Counted from the stretch's first letter, positions 1 to 9,462 are shown. The stretch is DNA of 64,000 nt from an uncultured SAR116 cluster alpha proteobacterium (GCA_902623995.1 CACNWE010000007.1:1-64000), one strand, 5' to 3'. The notes: a model not told the origin generated them from the sequence alone. A program made the numbers and translations.

Positions 1-753
1 CACTTTAGTATTGCTAAAAATAAAAAAGCCAAATTAGTTTCTAATAATTTACTTAAGTTATATGGACAAGAAGAAGTTTCTAAGGCTGAGGTTATTGTAG
101 CCGTTGGTGGAGATGGAGCTATGTTAGCTGCCATGCGTGAAAGTATCTTATATGACATTCCAGTTTTTGGATTGAATAGGGGAAATATAGGGTTCTTGAT
201 GAACGAATATAATAATTCAAATCTAATTGAAAGATTAAAAGCAGCTAATGAGATTATAGTTCACCCTCTTGAAATGATAGTTTTAGACACAAAAAATCAA
301 AAACATACCGAACTTGCTATTAATGAAGTTGCTATTTTTAGAAGAACCCACCAAAGTGCCATAATCTCAATAAAAATTGATGATACTGAAAGATTAAATG
401 AATTAACGTGTGACGGCGTTATGGTTGCAACACCAGTTGGGTCGACTGCTTATAATTTATCTGCTCATGGTCCTATATTACCAATTGGATCAGAACTTTT
501 AGCACTTACACCAATAAGTCCTTTCAGACCAAGAAGATGGAGAGGGGCATTAATCAAAAATAATTCTATAATAGAGTTTAATGTTATTAATCCAAAAATG
601 AGACCTGTAAGTGCAAGTGCTGATGCCTTTGAAGTAAAAAATATATCAAGAGTCGTTATCTCTCAGAAAAATGATATAAACCTTCGAATTCTTTATGACA
701 AGACAAACAGTATGGAAGATAAATATCTGAAAGAGCAATTTTCTATTGGCTGA
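1..753 (+). CDS. nadK: NAD kinase, 5' truncated by window edge
   Basis: ATP-dependent NAD kinase, which makes NADP+ in the cytoplasm. The reading frame is open from base 1, so the true start lies outside the window; 250 codons are visible against about 290 for the whole enzyme in E. coli. The diagnostic GGDGAML motif is at codons 37-43, followed by the conserved NEV segment (about codon 109) and DGVMVATPVGSTAYNLSAHG, which bind the nucleotide. An internal ATG at 121 falls inside the GGDG motif and cannot be the start. It converges on the Atm1-like gene with a 2-base gap. Identification is secure. Confidence 0.95.
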   Translation, partial: HFSIAKNKKAKLVSNNLLKLYGQEEVSKAEVIVAVGGDGAMLAAMRESILYDIPVFGLNRGNIGFLMNEYNNSNLIERLKAANEIIVHPLEMIVLDTKNQKHTELAINEVAIFRRTHQSAIISIKIDDTERLNELTCDGVMVATPVGSTAYNLSAHGPILPIGSELLALTPISPFRPRRWRGALIKNNSIIEFNVINPKMRPVSASADAFEVKNISRVVISQKNDINLRILYDKTNSMEDKYLKEQFSIG

Positions 754-755
754 TT

Positions 756-2552
756 TTAATTGATGTTTTCTTGCTGCCTAATCCACATTTCAGCATATAA
801 CCCGTTCTTGTTTATAAGATCTTGATGACTTCCTATTTCAATGATTGAGCCATTATCTAGTACGATAATTTTGTCTGCATCAATTATTGTTGATAATCTA
901 TGGGCGATTATAAGTGTGGTGTTTTTACTGGATAATTTTTTAAGAGATTTTTCAATTGATTTCTCAGTTTTTGTATCTAGTGCAGAAGTTGCTTCATCAA
1001 AAACAAATATCTGAGGATTTTTTAAAAGGGCCCTGGCAATAGCAACTCTTTGTTTTTCACCTCCTGATAGTTTTAATCCTCTCTCCCCTACTACAGTTTC
1101 GTATCCTGATTCAAGATTTGAAATAAACTTGTCTATAGAAGATAATTTAGCTGCATTAACAATTTCTTTCATAGAAGAATTAGGTTTTGAATAAGCAATA
1201 TTATATTTAATTGTATCATTAAAGAGAACTGTATCTTGAGGAACCACTCCAATATTTGATCTTAAAGAATTTTGAGTTATTTCAGATATACATTGACCAT
1301 CAATATAAATTTTACCTGAAGACGGATCATAAAATCTAAATAAAAGCTTTGATATAGTAGATTTACCAGCACCCGTTGGTCCTACAATAGCAACTTTTTC
1401 TCCAGACTCTATGGTGAACGTTAAGTTTTTTAAAATTTTACGTCTGTCAAATGAGAAATTTACATTAAGAAATTCAATTTTGCCTTTTTTAACTGTTAAT
1501 TCATTAGCATTTTCTTGATCAATTATATCAGGTTTTTCATCAACAAGAGCAAACATTCTACCCATATCTAATAATGACTGTCTGATTTCTCTATAAACAA
1601 AACCTAAAAAGTTTAATGGTAAATATAATTGTAATAAAAAAGTATTAACAACCACAAAATCTCCAACAGACATATTCCCTTTTGCTATATCTTCTCCAGC
1701 CATACCCATAACTAAAAAAAGACCTAAGGCTATTATTCCACCTTGACCTATGTTTACTATTGATAGAGATGCCCTAGCTTTGACAGCAGAATCTTCATAA
1801 ATTCTCATAGCTCTGTTAAATCTATCTGCCTCCATAATTTCAGCATTAAAGTATTTTACAGTTTCATAATTTAATAAACTATCTACAGCTTTAGTAGAAG
1901 CGTTTTCGTCTGCAATGTTCATTTTTTTTCTGATGGCGATCCTCCATTCAGTTACTTTAATTGTGAACAATATGTAAATTATGACTGTTAATATTGTGAT
2001 AACCGAGTATCTAAATCCAAAGGTTACCCATAAAACAATTCCTACTGTAATTAACTCAACTAAAACTGGGACTATTTCAAAAACAGTAAATCTTAATAAA
2101 AATTCAATACCTTTTGCACCTCTATCAATAGCTCTGGTTAATCCACCTGTTTGTCTATTTAAGTGAAAAGTTAGAGATAAATTATGCATGTGTTTGAAAG
2201 CTTTTAAAGCGGCGCCTCTCACAGCTCTTTGTGCAACTCTTGCAAAAACAAACTCTTTAGCTTCATCAAAAAAAACTTGTCCCAACCTAGCTAAAGCATA
2301 TGATCCTATGACAAACCAAAGTAAACTTAGGTTTATGGAGCTTTTATCAGAAACTAAATCCACAGCTTTACCATATAAAAATGGTGTATATACACTGACA
2401 AGTGTTGCTAGAATCAAAAACATTAAAGCTAAGGTTATTCTGATCGGCATTTCTTTATTGCCTTTTGGAATAACAAATCTTAACAATTCGTTTAGTGTTC
2501 TGAGTGGTGTTAAAATTTTATCATTTGAAGAAAATGCTTCTGCATTTTTCAT
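756..2552 (-). CDS. Atm1/HMT1-type ABC exporter (fused membrane and ATPase domains)
   Basis: A 598-aa half-transporter: a six-helix ABC exporter membrane domain (about residues 35-325) followed by an ATPase domain. Walker A (VGPTGAGKS) starts near residue 390, the ABC signature LSGGEKQR at 495 and Walker B (VFDEATSALD) near 517. The sequence type fits the mitochondrial Atm1/bacterial HMT1 subfamily, which exports glutathione-linked sulfur, persulfide or metal species from the cytoplasm. It lies 27 bases behind sufA as the last gene of the SUF operon, so a role linked to Fe-S assembly or thiol/metal detoxification is a reasonable inference. The substrate cannot be read from sequence. Confidence 0.88.
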   Translation of the reverse strand: MKNAEAFSSNDKILTPLRTLNELLRFVIPKGNKEMPIRITLALMFLILATLVSVYTPFLYGKAVDLVSDKSSINLSLLWFVIGSYALARLGQVFFDEAKEFVFARVAQRAVRGAALKAFKHMHNLSLTFHLNRQTGGLTRAIDRGAKGIEFLLRFTVFEIVPVLVELITVGIVLWVTFGFRYSVITILTVIIYILFTIKVTEWRIAIRKKMNIADENASTKAVDSLLNYETVKYFNAEIMEADRFNRAMRIYEDSAVKARASLSIVNIGQGGIIALGLFLVMGMAGEDIAKGNMSVGDFVVVNTFLLQLYLPLNFLGFVYREIRQSLLDMGRMFALVDEKPDIIDQENANELTVKKGKIEFLNVNFSFDRRKILKNLTFTIESGEKVAIVGPTGAGKSTISKLLFRFYDPSSGKIYIDGQCISEITQNSLRSNIGVVPQDTVLFNDTIKYNIAYSKPNSSMKEIVNAAKLSSIDKFISNLESGYETVVGERGLKLSGGEKQRVAIARALLKNPQIFVFDEATSALDTKTEKSIEKSLKKLSSKNTTLIIAHRLSTIIDADKIIVLDNGSIIEIGSHQDLINKNGLYAEMWIRQQENIN

Positions 2553-2579
2553 AATTTATTCCTAAAATATTTAGTATTT

Positions 2580-2927
2580 TTATGCTACGGTAAAACTTTC
2601 ACCACATCCGCAGCGTGCAATTTCATTTGGATTATTAAACTCAAATCCTGAGCTAAATTTTTGCTCTTTATAATCCATCTCAGATCCTATCAAAAACATT
2701 ATTGCAGCAGGATCAATGCAAATAGTAATATCTTTTGATATAATTTTCTCTTCAAATGGTTTAATTTCCTCTGCGTATTCCACGTTATATTTCATCCCAG
2801 AACAACCAGCTGTCTTAATCCCAATTCTAAGACCAATTACTTTTGAATCAGCTTTGCTCATTAAGTCTTTAACTCTATTAGCTGCTGCATCTGTTAAAGT
2901 TAATAAAGGTTTTTTTTCATTATTCAT
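2580..2927 (-). CDS. sufA: A-type Fe-S carrier/assembly protein (SufA/IscA/ErpA family)
   Basis: Small A-type carrier that accepts Fe-S clusters from the SufBCD scaffold and passes them to apoproteins. The three ligand cysteines are present: C42 in GCSGMK, and C106 and C108 in the CGCGESF tail (numbering from the start used here; 115 aa). An upstream in-frame ATG at 2939 has no ribosome binding site, whereas GGAG lies six bases before the ATG at 2927, so the shorter start is preferred. It sits five to seventeen bases after sufT in the SUF operon. Whether it is functionally SufA or ErpA cannot be decided. Confidence 0.92.
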   Translation of the reverse strand: MNNEKKPLLTLTDAAANRVKDLMSKADSKVIGLRIGIKTAGCSGMKYNVEYAEEIKPFEEKIISKDITICIDPAAIMFLIGSEMDYKEQKFSSGFEFNNPNEIARCGCGESFTVA

Positions 2928-2944
2928 TAAAGGCTCCATGAAAA

Positions 2945-3361
2945 TTAATAAATATCAAGTGCCAATTTTGCATCTTCACTCATTTTATCCTTAGTCCATG
3001 CGGGCTCCCAAACAAGCTCTACCTCAATTAAGCCAACATTTGGGATTTTTGCAAGTGTATTCGCAACTAGTCCAGGCATTTCTCCAGCTACAGGACAAGC
3101 AGGAGCTGTAAGAGACATTTTAATATTTATGTCGTTTCTATCAATTATTCTAATATCATATATAAGTCCTAAATCATAAATATTTACTGGTAATTCAGGA
3201 TCATGAATAGTTTTAAGGCTCTCGACTATTTCACTTTTTTCGATGATCCTAGTAGAGCTATTATTTTTTTTACCTGCTGTTGCAATAAAAGGTGCATGAG
3301 GATCTAAGGAAGGGTGATTAGGCATAAATGCTGATAATGGAAGTTTGTTATCGCTATTCAT
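2945..3361 (-). CDS. sufT: SufT, DUF59/MIP18-family Fe-S assembly factor
   Basis: DUF59 (MIP18/PaaD) family protein of 138 aa. The first part of the domain has DPELPVNIYDLGLIYDI and the second has the TAPACPVAGEMP segment with the conserved cysteine. An N-terminal extension of about 45 residues is low in conserved motifs. SufT proteins assist Fe-S maturation of target enzymes in several bacteria. A TTG-initiated longer reading (3373) would overlap sufS by 11 bases; the ATG at 3361 directly after the sufS stop is preferred. It lies between sufS and sufA, the usual SUF context in alphaproteobacteria. Confidence 0.9.
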   Translation of the reverse strand: MNSDNKLPLSAFMPNHPSLDPHAPFIATAGKKNNSSTRIIEKSEIVESLKTIHDPELPVNIYDLGLIYDIRIIDRNDINIKMSLTAPACPVAGEMPGLVANTLAKIPNVGLIEVELVWEPAWTKDKMSEDAKLALDIY

Positions 3362-3362
3362 A

Positions 3363-4586
3363 CTAAACACCAAATATTTTTTTTACTTTTGTAAGTGAAT
3401 TTGCTAACTCATCAAAATCTTCTTTTGTTGAATAGGCTCCAACCGATGCTCTGGTAGTTGAAACTAATTTAAAAGCATCCATTAAAGGCTGTGCACAATG
3501 ATGCCCTGCTCTTACTGCAATCCCTTCTCTATCAATAATTGTAGCTATATCATGTGGATGAGCACAATCCATTGTAAAAGATATAACACCTGTTTTATTA
3601 GGAGCTTTTCCAAATACAGATACACCATTAATTGAATCTAATAAAGAAGTACCATAGTCGATAATATTTTTTTCATGATGCCCAATTTCTTCAATTCCAA
3701 TTTCATTAACCCAATCAATTGCTTCTCCCAAAGCAATTGCTTCAACGATTGGTGGTGTTCCAGCTTCAAATCTCAAAGGAGGATCAGCGTATGTAGATTT
3801 TTGGATTTTTACAATATCTATCATGTCACCACCACCTAAGAATGGTGGCATCTTATCTAACAAGTTATATTTTCCAAATAAAATTCCTATCCCAGTAGGA
3901 CCATATAATTTGTGTCCTGAGAAACAGTAAAAGTCACAACCCAGATCAATTACATCAACTTTTTCATGTATAATACCCTGGCAACCATCCACCACACTTA
4001 TTGCTCCACATTCTTTGGCTATTTTACAGATTTCTTTTACAGGAAAAGTAGTTCCTAAAACATTAGAAACATGTGGGAAAGAAATAATTTTAGTTTTATC
4101 AGTGACTAATTCTCTGATTATATCTGGGTTAAAGTCAGAATTTGGATCAACATGTGCAGCTTTTATCTTAACATTTTTTTGTTCTGAGATAATTTGCCAT
4201 GGGACTATATTAGCATGATGTTCGGCAATGGTAATAATTATTTCGTCGCCGGCAGATAAATTCTTCATACCCCAACTATATGCTACAAGGTTTAATGCTG
4301 CAGTAGCACCAGATGTAAAAACTACTTCATTTTCAGAACAATTTATAAATTTAGCTACTTTTATTCTTGAACCTTCATAGTTGGCAGTTGCCTCTTCAGA
4401 TAACTTGTGAAGACCTCTGTGGACATTAGAATAATTAAAGGAATAACTTTTGCTTATAGCATCTAATACTCTTTTAGGTTTTTGCATAGAAGCTGCAGAG
4501 TCAAGATAAACTAGTTTTTTATCCCAAACTTTCCTTTGAAGAGCTGGAAATTGATCTTTAATAAAAGTTGTATCAAATACTTTCAT
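3363..4586 (-). CDS. sufS: Cysteine desulfurase SufS
   Basis: PLP-dependent group II cysteine desulfurase, 407 aa, which takes sulfur from L-cysteine as a persulfide for Fe-S assembly. The PLP lysine is K226 in SGHKLYGPTG, the substrate-binding region is TSGATAALNL (91-100), and the catalytic cysteine is C364 in RAGHHCAQP. It starts 4 bases after sufD. No SufE or SufU sulfur-acceptor gene is seen in this operon, so the sulfur relay partner must be encoded elsewhere or be replaced. Confidence 0.97.
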   Translation of the reverse strand: MKVFDTTFIKDQFPALQRKVWDKKLVYLDSAASMQKPKRVLDAISKSYSFNYSNVHRGLHKLSEEATANYEGSRIKVAKFINCSENEVVFTSGATAALNLVAYSWGMKNLSAGDEIIITIAEHHANIVPWQIISEQKNVKIKAAHVDPNSDFNPDIIRELVTDKTKIISFPHVSNVLGTTFPVKEICKIAKECGAISVVDGCQGIIHEKVDVIDLGCDFYCFSGHKLYGPTGIGILFGKYNLLDKMPPFLGGGDMIDIVKIQKSTYADPPLRFEAGTPPIVEAIALGEAIDWVNEIGIEEIGHHEKNIIDYGTSLLDSINGVSVFGKAPNKTGVISFTMDCAHPHDIATIIDREGIAVRAGHHCAQPLMDAFKLVSTTRASVGAYSTKEDFDELANSLTKVKKIFGV

Positions 4587-4590
4587 ATAA

Positions 4591-5850
4591 TTATATATCT
4601 TTACTAATAATTTCTAACAACGCCAACTCGGCTTCTTCAAAAACTAAATTTTGTATAAATTTTTCAACTGACTCATTAATGATGTCCCTAAGAAAAGCGG
4701 TTACAAGTATTTGCTTTGCTTTTTTTTCAGAGACACCCCTACTTTTAAGATAAAACAATTGCTCATCGTCTATTTCTCCAACAGTTGCACCATGTGCACA
4801 AATTACATCATCTGCATAAATTTCAAGCTCAGGTTTTGCGTTTGCAGTTGCATATTCTGATAATAAAATAGCCCTGCTCATTTGTTGTCCATCAGTTTTC
4901 TGTGCATCTGGAGCCACCCTAACTTTACCTTGAAAAACGCCTGTAGATTTACCCCCCAATACACCTCTAACAATTTGTTTTGAAGTGCAGTTGGGTACGT
5001 CATGATAGATAGCTGTTGTGAGGTCATGGTGTTGATTTTTAGAAGACAGATATACTCCATTAAGATTTAGATTACAGTTTTCCCCTTTTAAATAAGCATG
5101 TGTTTCAGAGCGCGTAAATAAACCACCTTTAATTAGTGAAAAAGAGTTATAATTAGATTTATCTGATAAAAAAATACAATTTGCCGACAAATTATAAGAT
5201 TGTTGATTATCATTAAAGATTTTCAATGAATTCATTGACGCATTTTTTTTTAGTTCAACTAATTGTAAAGGCATAATAAGAGAACTTAAATGATTAAATT
5301 GTTCAATTAGTGTTATGCTACTGTTTTCTTTCAACTCTATATACAAAACAGGATGAACAGATGTGTAGTCATCACCACCTTCATAAATTATTTCAAAAAG
5401 ATCTCTTATCTTTACATCTTTTTCAATTGTTAATTTTACTATTGAAGGGGTACAAGAAAATGAAACATTTGTAGAAGGATGATCTTTCAAGTTACTATCT
5501 TTAAACTTATGAAAGCATCTAAGGGAGTCGTCTTCCCCTAAAACATTCAAAGATGAACCTGGTGGTAATTTTGATGATAAATCTTCTCGGAGAGCACCAT
5601 CTACAAATCTTATTATTTTTGAACCGTCAAACTTTGATACAGAAGAAATTTGTTTTTTGAAATTAGGTGTTATGGGGATTATCTCTTTCCTGGATAAAAC
5701 ACCTAACCTACTTAATCTCCAAGTTTCTTCTCGAGGACTGGGCCAACTTTTGAAATCATTCGATGCTAATTTTCTAAAACTTTTTTCTTCAAATTGACTA
5801 ACGTGATCTTTTACGGAAATGATATAATTATCTTTAACATTATGCAGCAT
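4591..5850 (-). CDS. sufD: SufD, scaffold subunit of SufBCD
   Basis: SufD subunit of the SufBC2D Fe-S scaffold, 419 aa. The poorly conserved N-terminal half is followed by the beta-helix core with HHDLTTAIYHDVPNCTSKQ and the strongly conserved C-terminal block containing VAPDAQKTDGQQMSRAILL, CAHGATVGEID and LFYLKSRG. The homologous block in sufB confirms the pair. It overlaps the end of sufC by 11 bases, which suggests translational coupling. Confidence 0.95.
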   Translation of the reverse strand: MLHNVKDNYIISVKDHVSQFEEKSFRKLASNDFKSWPSPREETWRLSRLGVLSRKEIIPITPNFKKQISSVSKFDGSKIIRFVDGALREDLSSKLPPGSSLNVLGEDDSLRCFHKFKDSNLKDHPSTNVSFSCTPSIVKLTIEKDVKIRDLFEIIYEGGDDYTSVHPVLYIELKENSSITLIEQFNHLSSLIMPLQLVELKKNASMNSLKIFNDNQQSYNLSANCIFLSDKSNYNSFSLIKGGLFTRSETHAYLKGENCNLNLNGVYLSSKNQHHDLTTAIYHDVPNCTSKQIVRGVLGGKSTGVFQGKVRVAPDAQKTDGQQMSRAILLSEYATANAKPELEIYADDVICAHGATVGEIDDEQLFYLKSRGVSEKKAKQILVTAFLRDIINESVEKFIQNLVFEEAELALLEIISKDI

Positions 5851-6592
5851 TAATCAAACCTGCATAACCATTTTTTTCAACTTCCAGTGCTAGTTCAGGA
5901 CCTCCAGATTTTATAATTCTACCATCAGATAAAATATGAACAAAATCTGGAACTATATAATCTAAGAGTCTTTGATAATGGGTAATTACAACTATAGCAT
6001 TTTCGTCATTTCTTTGCGCATTTACTCCATCCGAAACTATTTTCAACGCATCAACATCTAAACCTGAATCAGTTTCGTCTAAAATTGAAACTTTTGGCTT
6101 AAGCATTGCCATTTGTAAAATTTCAAAACGTTTTTTTTCTCCACCAGAAAAACCAACATTTACAGCTCTCTTTAACATATCATCTTTAACAAACATTTTT
6201 GAAGCAACTTTTCTAGCTTCTTTAACGAATGCTAAATGATCTAGTTCTCCCTCCCCTAGGAATTTTCTTCTAGAATTAACAGCTTCTCTTAAAAAACTCA
6301 TCCCACCTACACCTGGCAATTCAACAGGATATTGAAAAGCTAAAAATAAACCTGACCTTGCTCTCTCGTCAGCCTCCATGTCAGACAAAGCCTGTCCCTG
6401 TAAAAAAACTTCGCCACTTTCTAATTCATAACCATCTCTTCCAGCTAACATGTATGATAAAGTACTTTTACCTGAGCCATTAGGTCCCATAATAGCATGT
6501 ACTTCACCACTACTTACTGATAAAGACAAACCTTTTAGAATATCTTTATTATCAAGTTTTAATTTAGCTTTTTTAATTTCAAGTAGTGGCAT
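5840..6592 (-). CDS. sufC: SufC, ATPase of the SufBCD scaffold
   Basis: Soluble ABC-type ATPase that drives conformational change in the SufBCD complex. It shows Walker A (MGPNGSGKST), the signature FSGGEKKR and Walker B followed by the SufC-specific ETDSGLDVDAL. The ORF can be extended to 6631, overlapping sufB, but the family begins at MPLLEIKKAKL and GGAAG precedes the ATG at 6592 at good spacing, so the 250-aa form is annotated, matching the usual SufC length. Confidence 0.95.
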   Translation of the reverse strand: MPLLEIKKAKLKLDNKDILKGLSLSVSSGEVHAIMGPNGSGKSTLSYMLAGRDGYELESGEVFLQGQALSDMEADERARSGLFLAFQYPVELPGVGGMSFLREAVNSRRKFLGEGELDHLAFVKEARKVASKMFVKDDMLKRAVNVGFSGGEKKRFEILQMAMLKPKVSILDETDSGLDVDALKIVSDGVNAQRNDENAIVVITHYQRLLDYIVPDFVHILSDGRIIKSGGPELALEVEKNGYAGLINAA

Positions 6593-6623
6593 CTTTCTTC
6601 CAATATTAGTGAAATAATTTAAA

Positions 6624-8075
6624 TTACCCAACTGATCCTTCTAAACTGATTCCAATCAGTTTTTGTGCTTCAACTGCAAACTCCATGGGTAATTCTTTCA
6701 TAACTTCTTTACAAAAACCATTGACGATTAATGATGTAGCCTGTTCTGTATCAAGACCTCTTTGTAAACAATAAAAAAGTTGATCTTCAGATATCTTTGA
6801 AGTAGTTGCTTCATGTTCAACCCGAGCGTGAGGTGTGAATTGATTAATATATGGAACAGTGTGTGCACCACATTTATCACCAATTAGCAAAGAGTCGCAT
6901 TGAGTAAAATTTCTTGAACCTTTTGCATTTTTTTGTATTTGAACTTGACCTCTATAAGTATTTTGGGCTTTACCAGCTGAAATTCCTTTAGAGATAATGG
7001 TTGATTTTGTGTTTTTTCCGATGTGAATCATTTTTGTACCAGTATCAGCTTGTTGTGCGTTATTAGCAACAGCTACTGAGTAAAATTCGCCAACAGAGTC
7101 ATCACCTTTAAGTACACATGACGGGTATTTCCATGTTATAGCAGAACCAGTTTCAACTTGTGTCCATGAAATTTTAGATTTTTTTCCAAGACAATTTCCT
7201 CTTTTAGTAACAAAATTGTAAATACCACCTCTACCATCTTTATCACCTGGATACCAGTTCTGAACTGTTGAATACTTTATCTCTGCGTTATTCATAGCAA
7301 CTAATTCGACTACTGCTGCGTGAAGTTGATTTTCATCTCTTTGTGGGGCAGTACATCCTTCTAGGTAGGATACATATGTATTATCTTCTGCAATAATAAG
7401 TGTCCTTTCAAACTGTCCAGAATTTTGTTCATTAATTCGGAAGTAGGTTGATAACTCCATAGGGCACTTAACGCCTTTTGGTATATATACAAAAGAACCA
7501 TCTGTAAAAACAGCAGAGTTTAAAGCAGCATAATAATTATCACTAATTGGTATAACTGATCCAATATATTTTTTCACGAGATCAGGATGAGATTGAACTG
7601 CTTCGGAAATAGGACAAAAAATTATACCTTCTTTAGCTAATTTTTCTCTAAATGTGGTTGCAACTGAGACAGAATCAAATACATAGTCTACCGCAACACC
7701 TGCTAATACTTGTTGTTCTTTAATAGGTATACCTAATTTTTCATAAGTCCTTAATAATTCTGGATCAACTTCATCCAGACTATTTAATTTTGGTTTGGTT
7801 TTAGGGGCTGAATAATAATAAATATCTTGAAAATTAATTTCAGGAAAATCAACCATAGCCCAATTAGGTGCTTCCATTGAAAGCCATTTTTTATATGCTT
7901 TTAGTCTCCATTCTAATAACCATTTAGGTTCTTTTTTCTTATGTGAAATAAATTTAACAATATCTTCACTAAGACCAAGTGGAGCTTTTTCAGCTTCAAG
8001 GTCAGTAACAAAACCATATTTATAAGTACTTGAAACCTCCTTTACTTTGTCAATTGTTTCTTGAGTAGCAACCAT
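6624..8075 (-). CDS. sufB: SufB, scaffold subunit of SufBCD
   Basis: Core Fe-S scaffold subunit, 483 aa, the normal size for SufB. Highly conserved stretches are easily seen: [40 protein letters not shown], the region around [12 protein letters not shown], and the C-terminal [20 protein letters not shown]. It is the first structural gene after the Rrf2 regulator, 10 bases downstream of it, so the operon is very likely co-transcribed from the regulator's promoter. Confidence 0.97.
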   Translation of the reverse strand: MVATQETIDKVKEVSSTYKYGFVTDLEAEKAPLGLSEDIVKFISHKKKEPKWLLEWRLKAYKKWLSMEAPNWAMVDFPEINFQDIYYYSAPKTKPKLNSLDEVDPELLRTYEKLGIPIKEQQVLAGVAVDYVFDSVSVATTFREKLAKEGIIFCPISEAVQSHPDLVKKYIGSVIPISDNYYAALNSAVFTDGSFVYIPKGVKCPMELSTYFRINEQNSGQFERTLIIAEDNTYVSYLEGCTAPQRDENQLHAAVVELVAMNNAEIKYSTVQNWYPGDKDGRGGIYNFVTKRGNCLGKKSKISWTQVETGSAITWKYPSCVLKGDDSVGEFYSVAVANNAQQADTGTKMIHIGKNTKSTIISKGISAGKAQNTYRGQVQIQKNAKGSRNFTQCDSLLIGDKCGAHTVPYINQFTPHARVEHEATTSKISEDQLFYCLQRGLDTEQATSLIVNGFCKEVMKELPMEFAVEAQKLIGISLEGSVG

Positions 8076-8085
8076 CTAATTCCTC

Positions 8086-8547
8086 TTAATTTATTCTATT
8101 AATCAATGAATCTTTATTATCTTCTAGTAAAAATGGAGTTTCATAACTTAGAAGCTCTTTTAGAGATATGTCATTAAGAGATTTTCTAATAATCTCATTA
8201 ATTTTGTTCCATTTTCCACCTAAAAAACAAATATCGCTGGCTTCACAAAAACTTTCAGATTTGTCAACACAAGATGTTAAAGTTATAGGTCCATCAAGTG
8301 CTTCTATAATCTCTACAACTGAAATTTCTGAGGAATTTCTGTTTAACATGTAACCACCAAGTACCCCACGATTAGCCCTAATAAAATCACTTTTTGAAAC
8401 TAGTAATTTTAGTAGCTTTTGAACTGTATATAATGCCAGTCCAGTTTCTTTTGATAATTCAGTTGCCGACATCGAGGACCCTGGTCTTCGGGCTAGGGTG
8501 CCGAGGCAGACAACAGCATAATCAGTCATTTTACTAAGTTTTAACAT
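8086..8547 (-). CDS. Rrf2-family regulator of the SUF operon
   Basis: Rrf2-type winged-helix regulator, 153 aa, beginning MLKLSKMTDYAV as in SUF-system regulators of this family. The HTH occupies about residues 20-65 (SATELSKETGLALYTVQKLL then the RGVLGGYML wing). Three cysteines, C93, C101 and C107 (spacing CX7CX5C), match cluster-ligand cysteines of IscR/RirA-like members, so it probably senses Fe-S status. An upstream in-frame start at 8565 would lie inside an inverted repeat that looks like an operator, so the 8547 ATG is preferred. It leads the operon and is likely autoregulated. Confidence 0.92.
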   Translation of the reverse strand: MLKLSKMTDYAVVCLGTLARRPGSSMSATELSKETGLALYTVQKLLKLLVSKSDFIRANRGVLGGYMLNRNSSEISVVEIIEALDGPITLTSCVDKSESFCEASDICFLGGKWNKINEIIRKSLNDISLKELLSYETPFLLEDNKDSLINRIN

Positions 8548-8557
8548 AAACTTTATA

Positions 8558-8576
8558 TAGTACACTTTTAGTACTA
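8558..8576 (-). promoter_or_regulatory. Inverted repeat, probable operator of the SUF regulator
   Basis: A perfect inverted repeat, TAGTAC-N7-GTACTA, lies 11-29 bases upstream of the chosen start of the Rrf2 regulator, in the only gap (about 48 bases) before the operon. Rrf2 regulators bind dyad sites overlapping their own promoters, so this is a good candidate for autoregulation. The symmetry is seen directly; the binding protein is inferred. Confidence 0.6.
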
Positions 8577-8595
8577 ATTAAAGATTAAAGTTGTA

Positions 8596-8997
8596 TTAAT
8601 TTCTAACTTCGTTTCTTAAGTGATATTTTCCTTTTTTCATACCACTGAAAATTTCATCCAAATCTGGGTGTTCAAGTGGTCCATTTTCTCCATCATCTAC
8701 TAGATTTTGTTGAGAAACGTAAGCTGTATAAAAAGTTTCTGTATTCTCAGCCATTAGATGATAATAAGGTTGATTTCGGGAGGGTCTAATTTCTGCAGGA
8801 ATAGATTGATACCACTCTTCAGTATTTGAAAATTCAGGATCAACATCTACAATAACTCCTCTAAAAGGATAAATACGGTGCTTTACAATATCTCCTATAT
8901 TAAATAATGGATCTCTGTAAACTTTAATATTGTTGGAATTTTTAATTTCAGAAATAGATTTATCTATTTTATCTTCATCTTTTTTTTTACTAGACAT
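8596..8997 (-). CDS. hspQ: HspQ-family heat-shock/hemimethylated-DNA-binding protein
   Basis: A 133-aa protein with the HspQ/YccV domain from about residue 28: IGDIVKHRIYPFRGVIVDVD, EEWYQSIP, QPYYHLMAEN and AYVSQQNL are family hallmarks. In E. coli HspQ binds hemimethylated oriC DNA and tunes Lon proteolysis. The first 25 residues form a charged, lysine-rich extension. It reads toward the SUF regulator with a 30-base gap to the regulator's operator region, so it may be transcribed separately from the SUF operon. Confidence 0.88.
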   Translation of the reverse strand: MSSKKKDEDKIDKSISEIKNSNNIKVYRDPLFNIGDIVKHRIYPFRGVIVDVDPEFSNTEEWYQSIPAEIRPSRNQPYYHLMAENTETFYTAYVSQQNLVDDGENGPLEHPDLDEIFSGMKKGKYHLRNEVRN

Positions 8998-9034
8998 TCT
9001 TTTACCTTAAATACTTTGATAAAATTTTATATAG

Positions 9035-9220
9035 TTAAGTCTTTGACTTAATATTTAATACTTGTCTACCTTTGTACATACCAGTTTTAAGGTCAATATG
9101 GTGAGGTCTATGAAGTTCACCAGTATCTTTGCTTTCAACATACGCATCAGGGCTCAATGAATCATGAGATCGTCTCATGCCTCTTCTAGATCTGGTAATT
9201 TTACTTTTTGGTACAGCCAT
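9035..9220 (-). CDS. rpmF: 50S ribosomal protein L32
   Basis: A 61-aa basic protein beginning [20 protein letters not shown], the typical L32 start, and continuing with [19 protein letters not shown]. No zinc-binding cysteine pairs are present, so it is the C-minus form. It lies directly downstream of the tRNA-Ala gene and upstream of hspQ on the same strand. Confidence 0.95.
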   Translation of the reverse strand: MAVPKSKITRSRRGMRRSHDSLSPDAYVESKDTGELHRPHHIDLKTGMYKGRQVLNIKSKT

Positions 9221-9251
9221 AATTTACTCTCAACTATTAAAATATGATATG

Positions 9252-9327
9252 TGGTGGAGCTGGACGGGATCGAACCGACGACCTCCTGCTTGCAAAGCAG
9301 GCGCTCTCCCAATTGAGCTACAGCCCC
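9252..9327 (-). tRNA. tRNA-Ala (anticodon TGC)
   Basis: A 76-nt cloverleaf on the minus strand. It begins GGGGCTGTAGCTCAATTGGG, has an anticodon stem-loop CCTGC-TTTGCAA-GCAGG with anticodon TGC, the T arm GTCGGTTCGATCCCG, and ends CCAGCTCCACCA with the CCA encoded. The acceptor pair GGGGCTG/CAGCTCC gives the G3-U70 wobble that identifies alanine tRNA. Confidence 0.97.
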
Positions 9328-9462
9328 ATACATTTATAATTGATTAGATATCCCTAGAAAACCATATCGTCAAGATTTTTTATAAATATAAGTCAATTTA
9401 TTTAACATTTTTTTTTAGATATTATATGTTATCAAGCTGTTAAAATATCAATAAGGAATAAA

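Noticed and set aside
1-120. NAD kinase starting at the ATG at 121
   Set aside because: That methionine lies inside the catalytic GGDGAM motif and the frame is open to base 1, so the gene is simply cut by the window edge.
756-2552. Assigning the ABC exporter as a lipid A flippase (MsbA)
   Set aside because: Its position at the end of the SUF operon and its sequence type fit the Atm1/HMT1 subfamily better, and no lipid A genes are adjacent.
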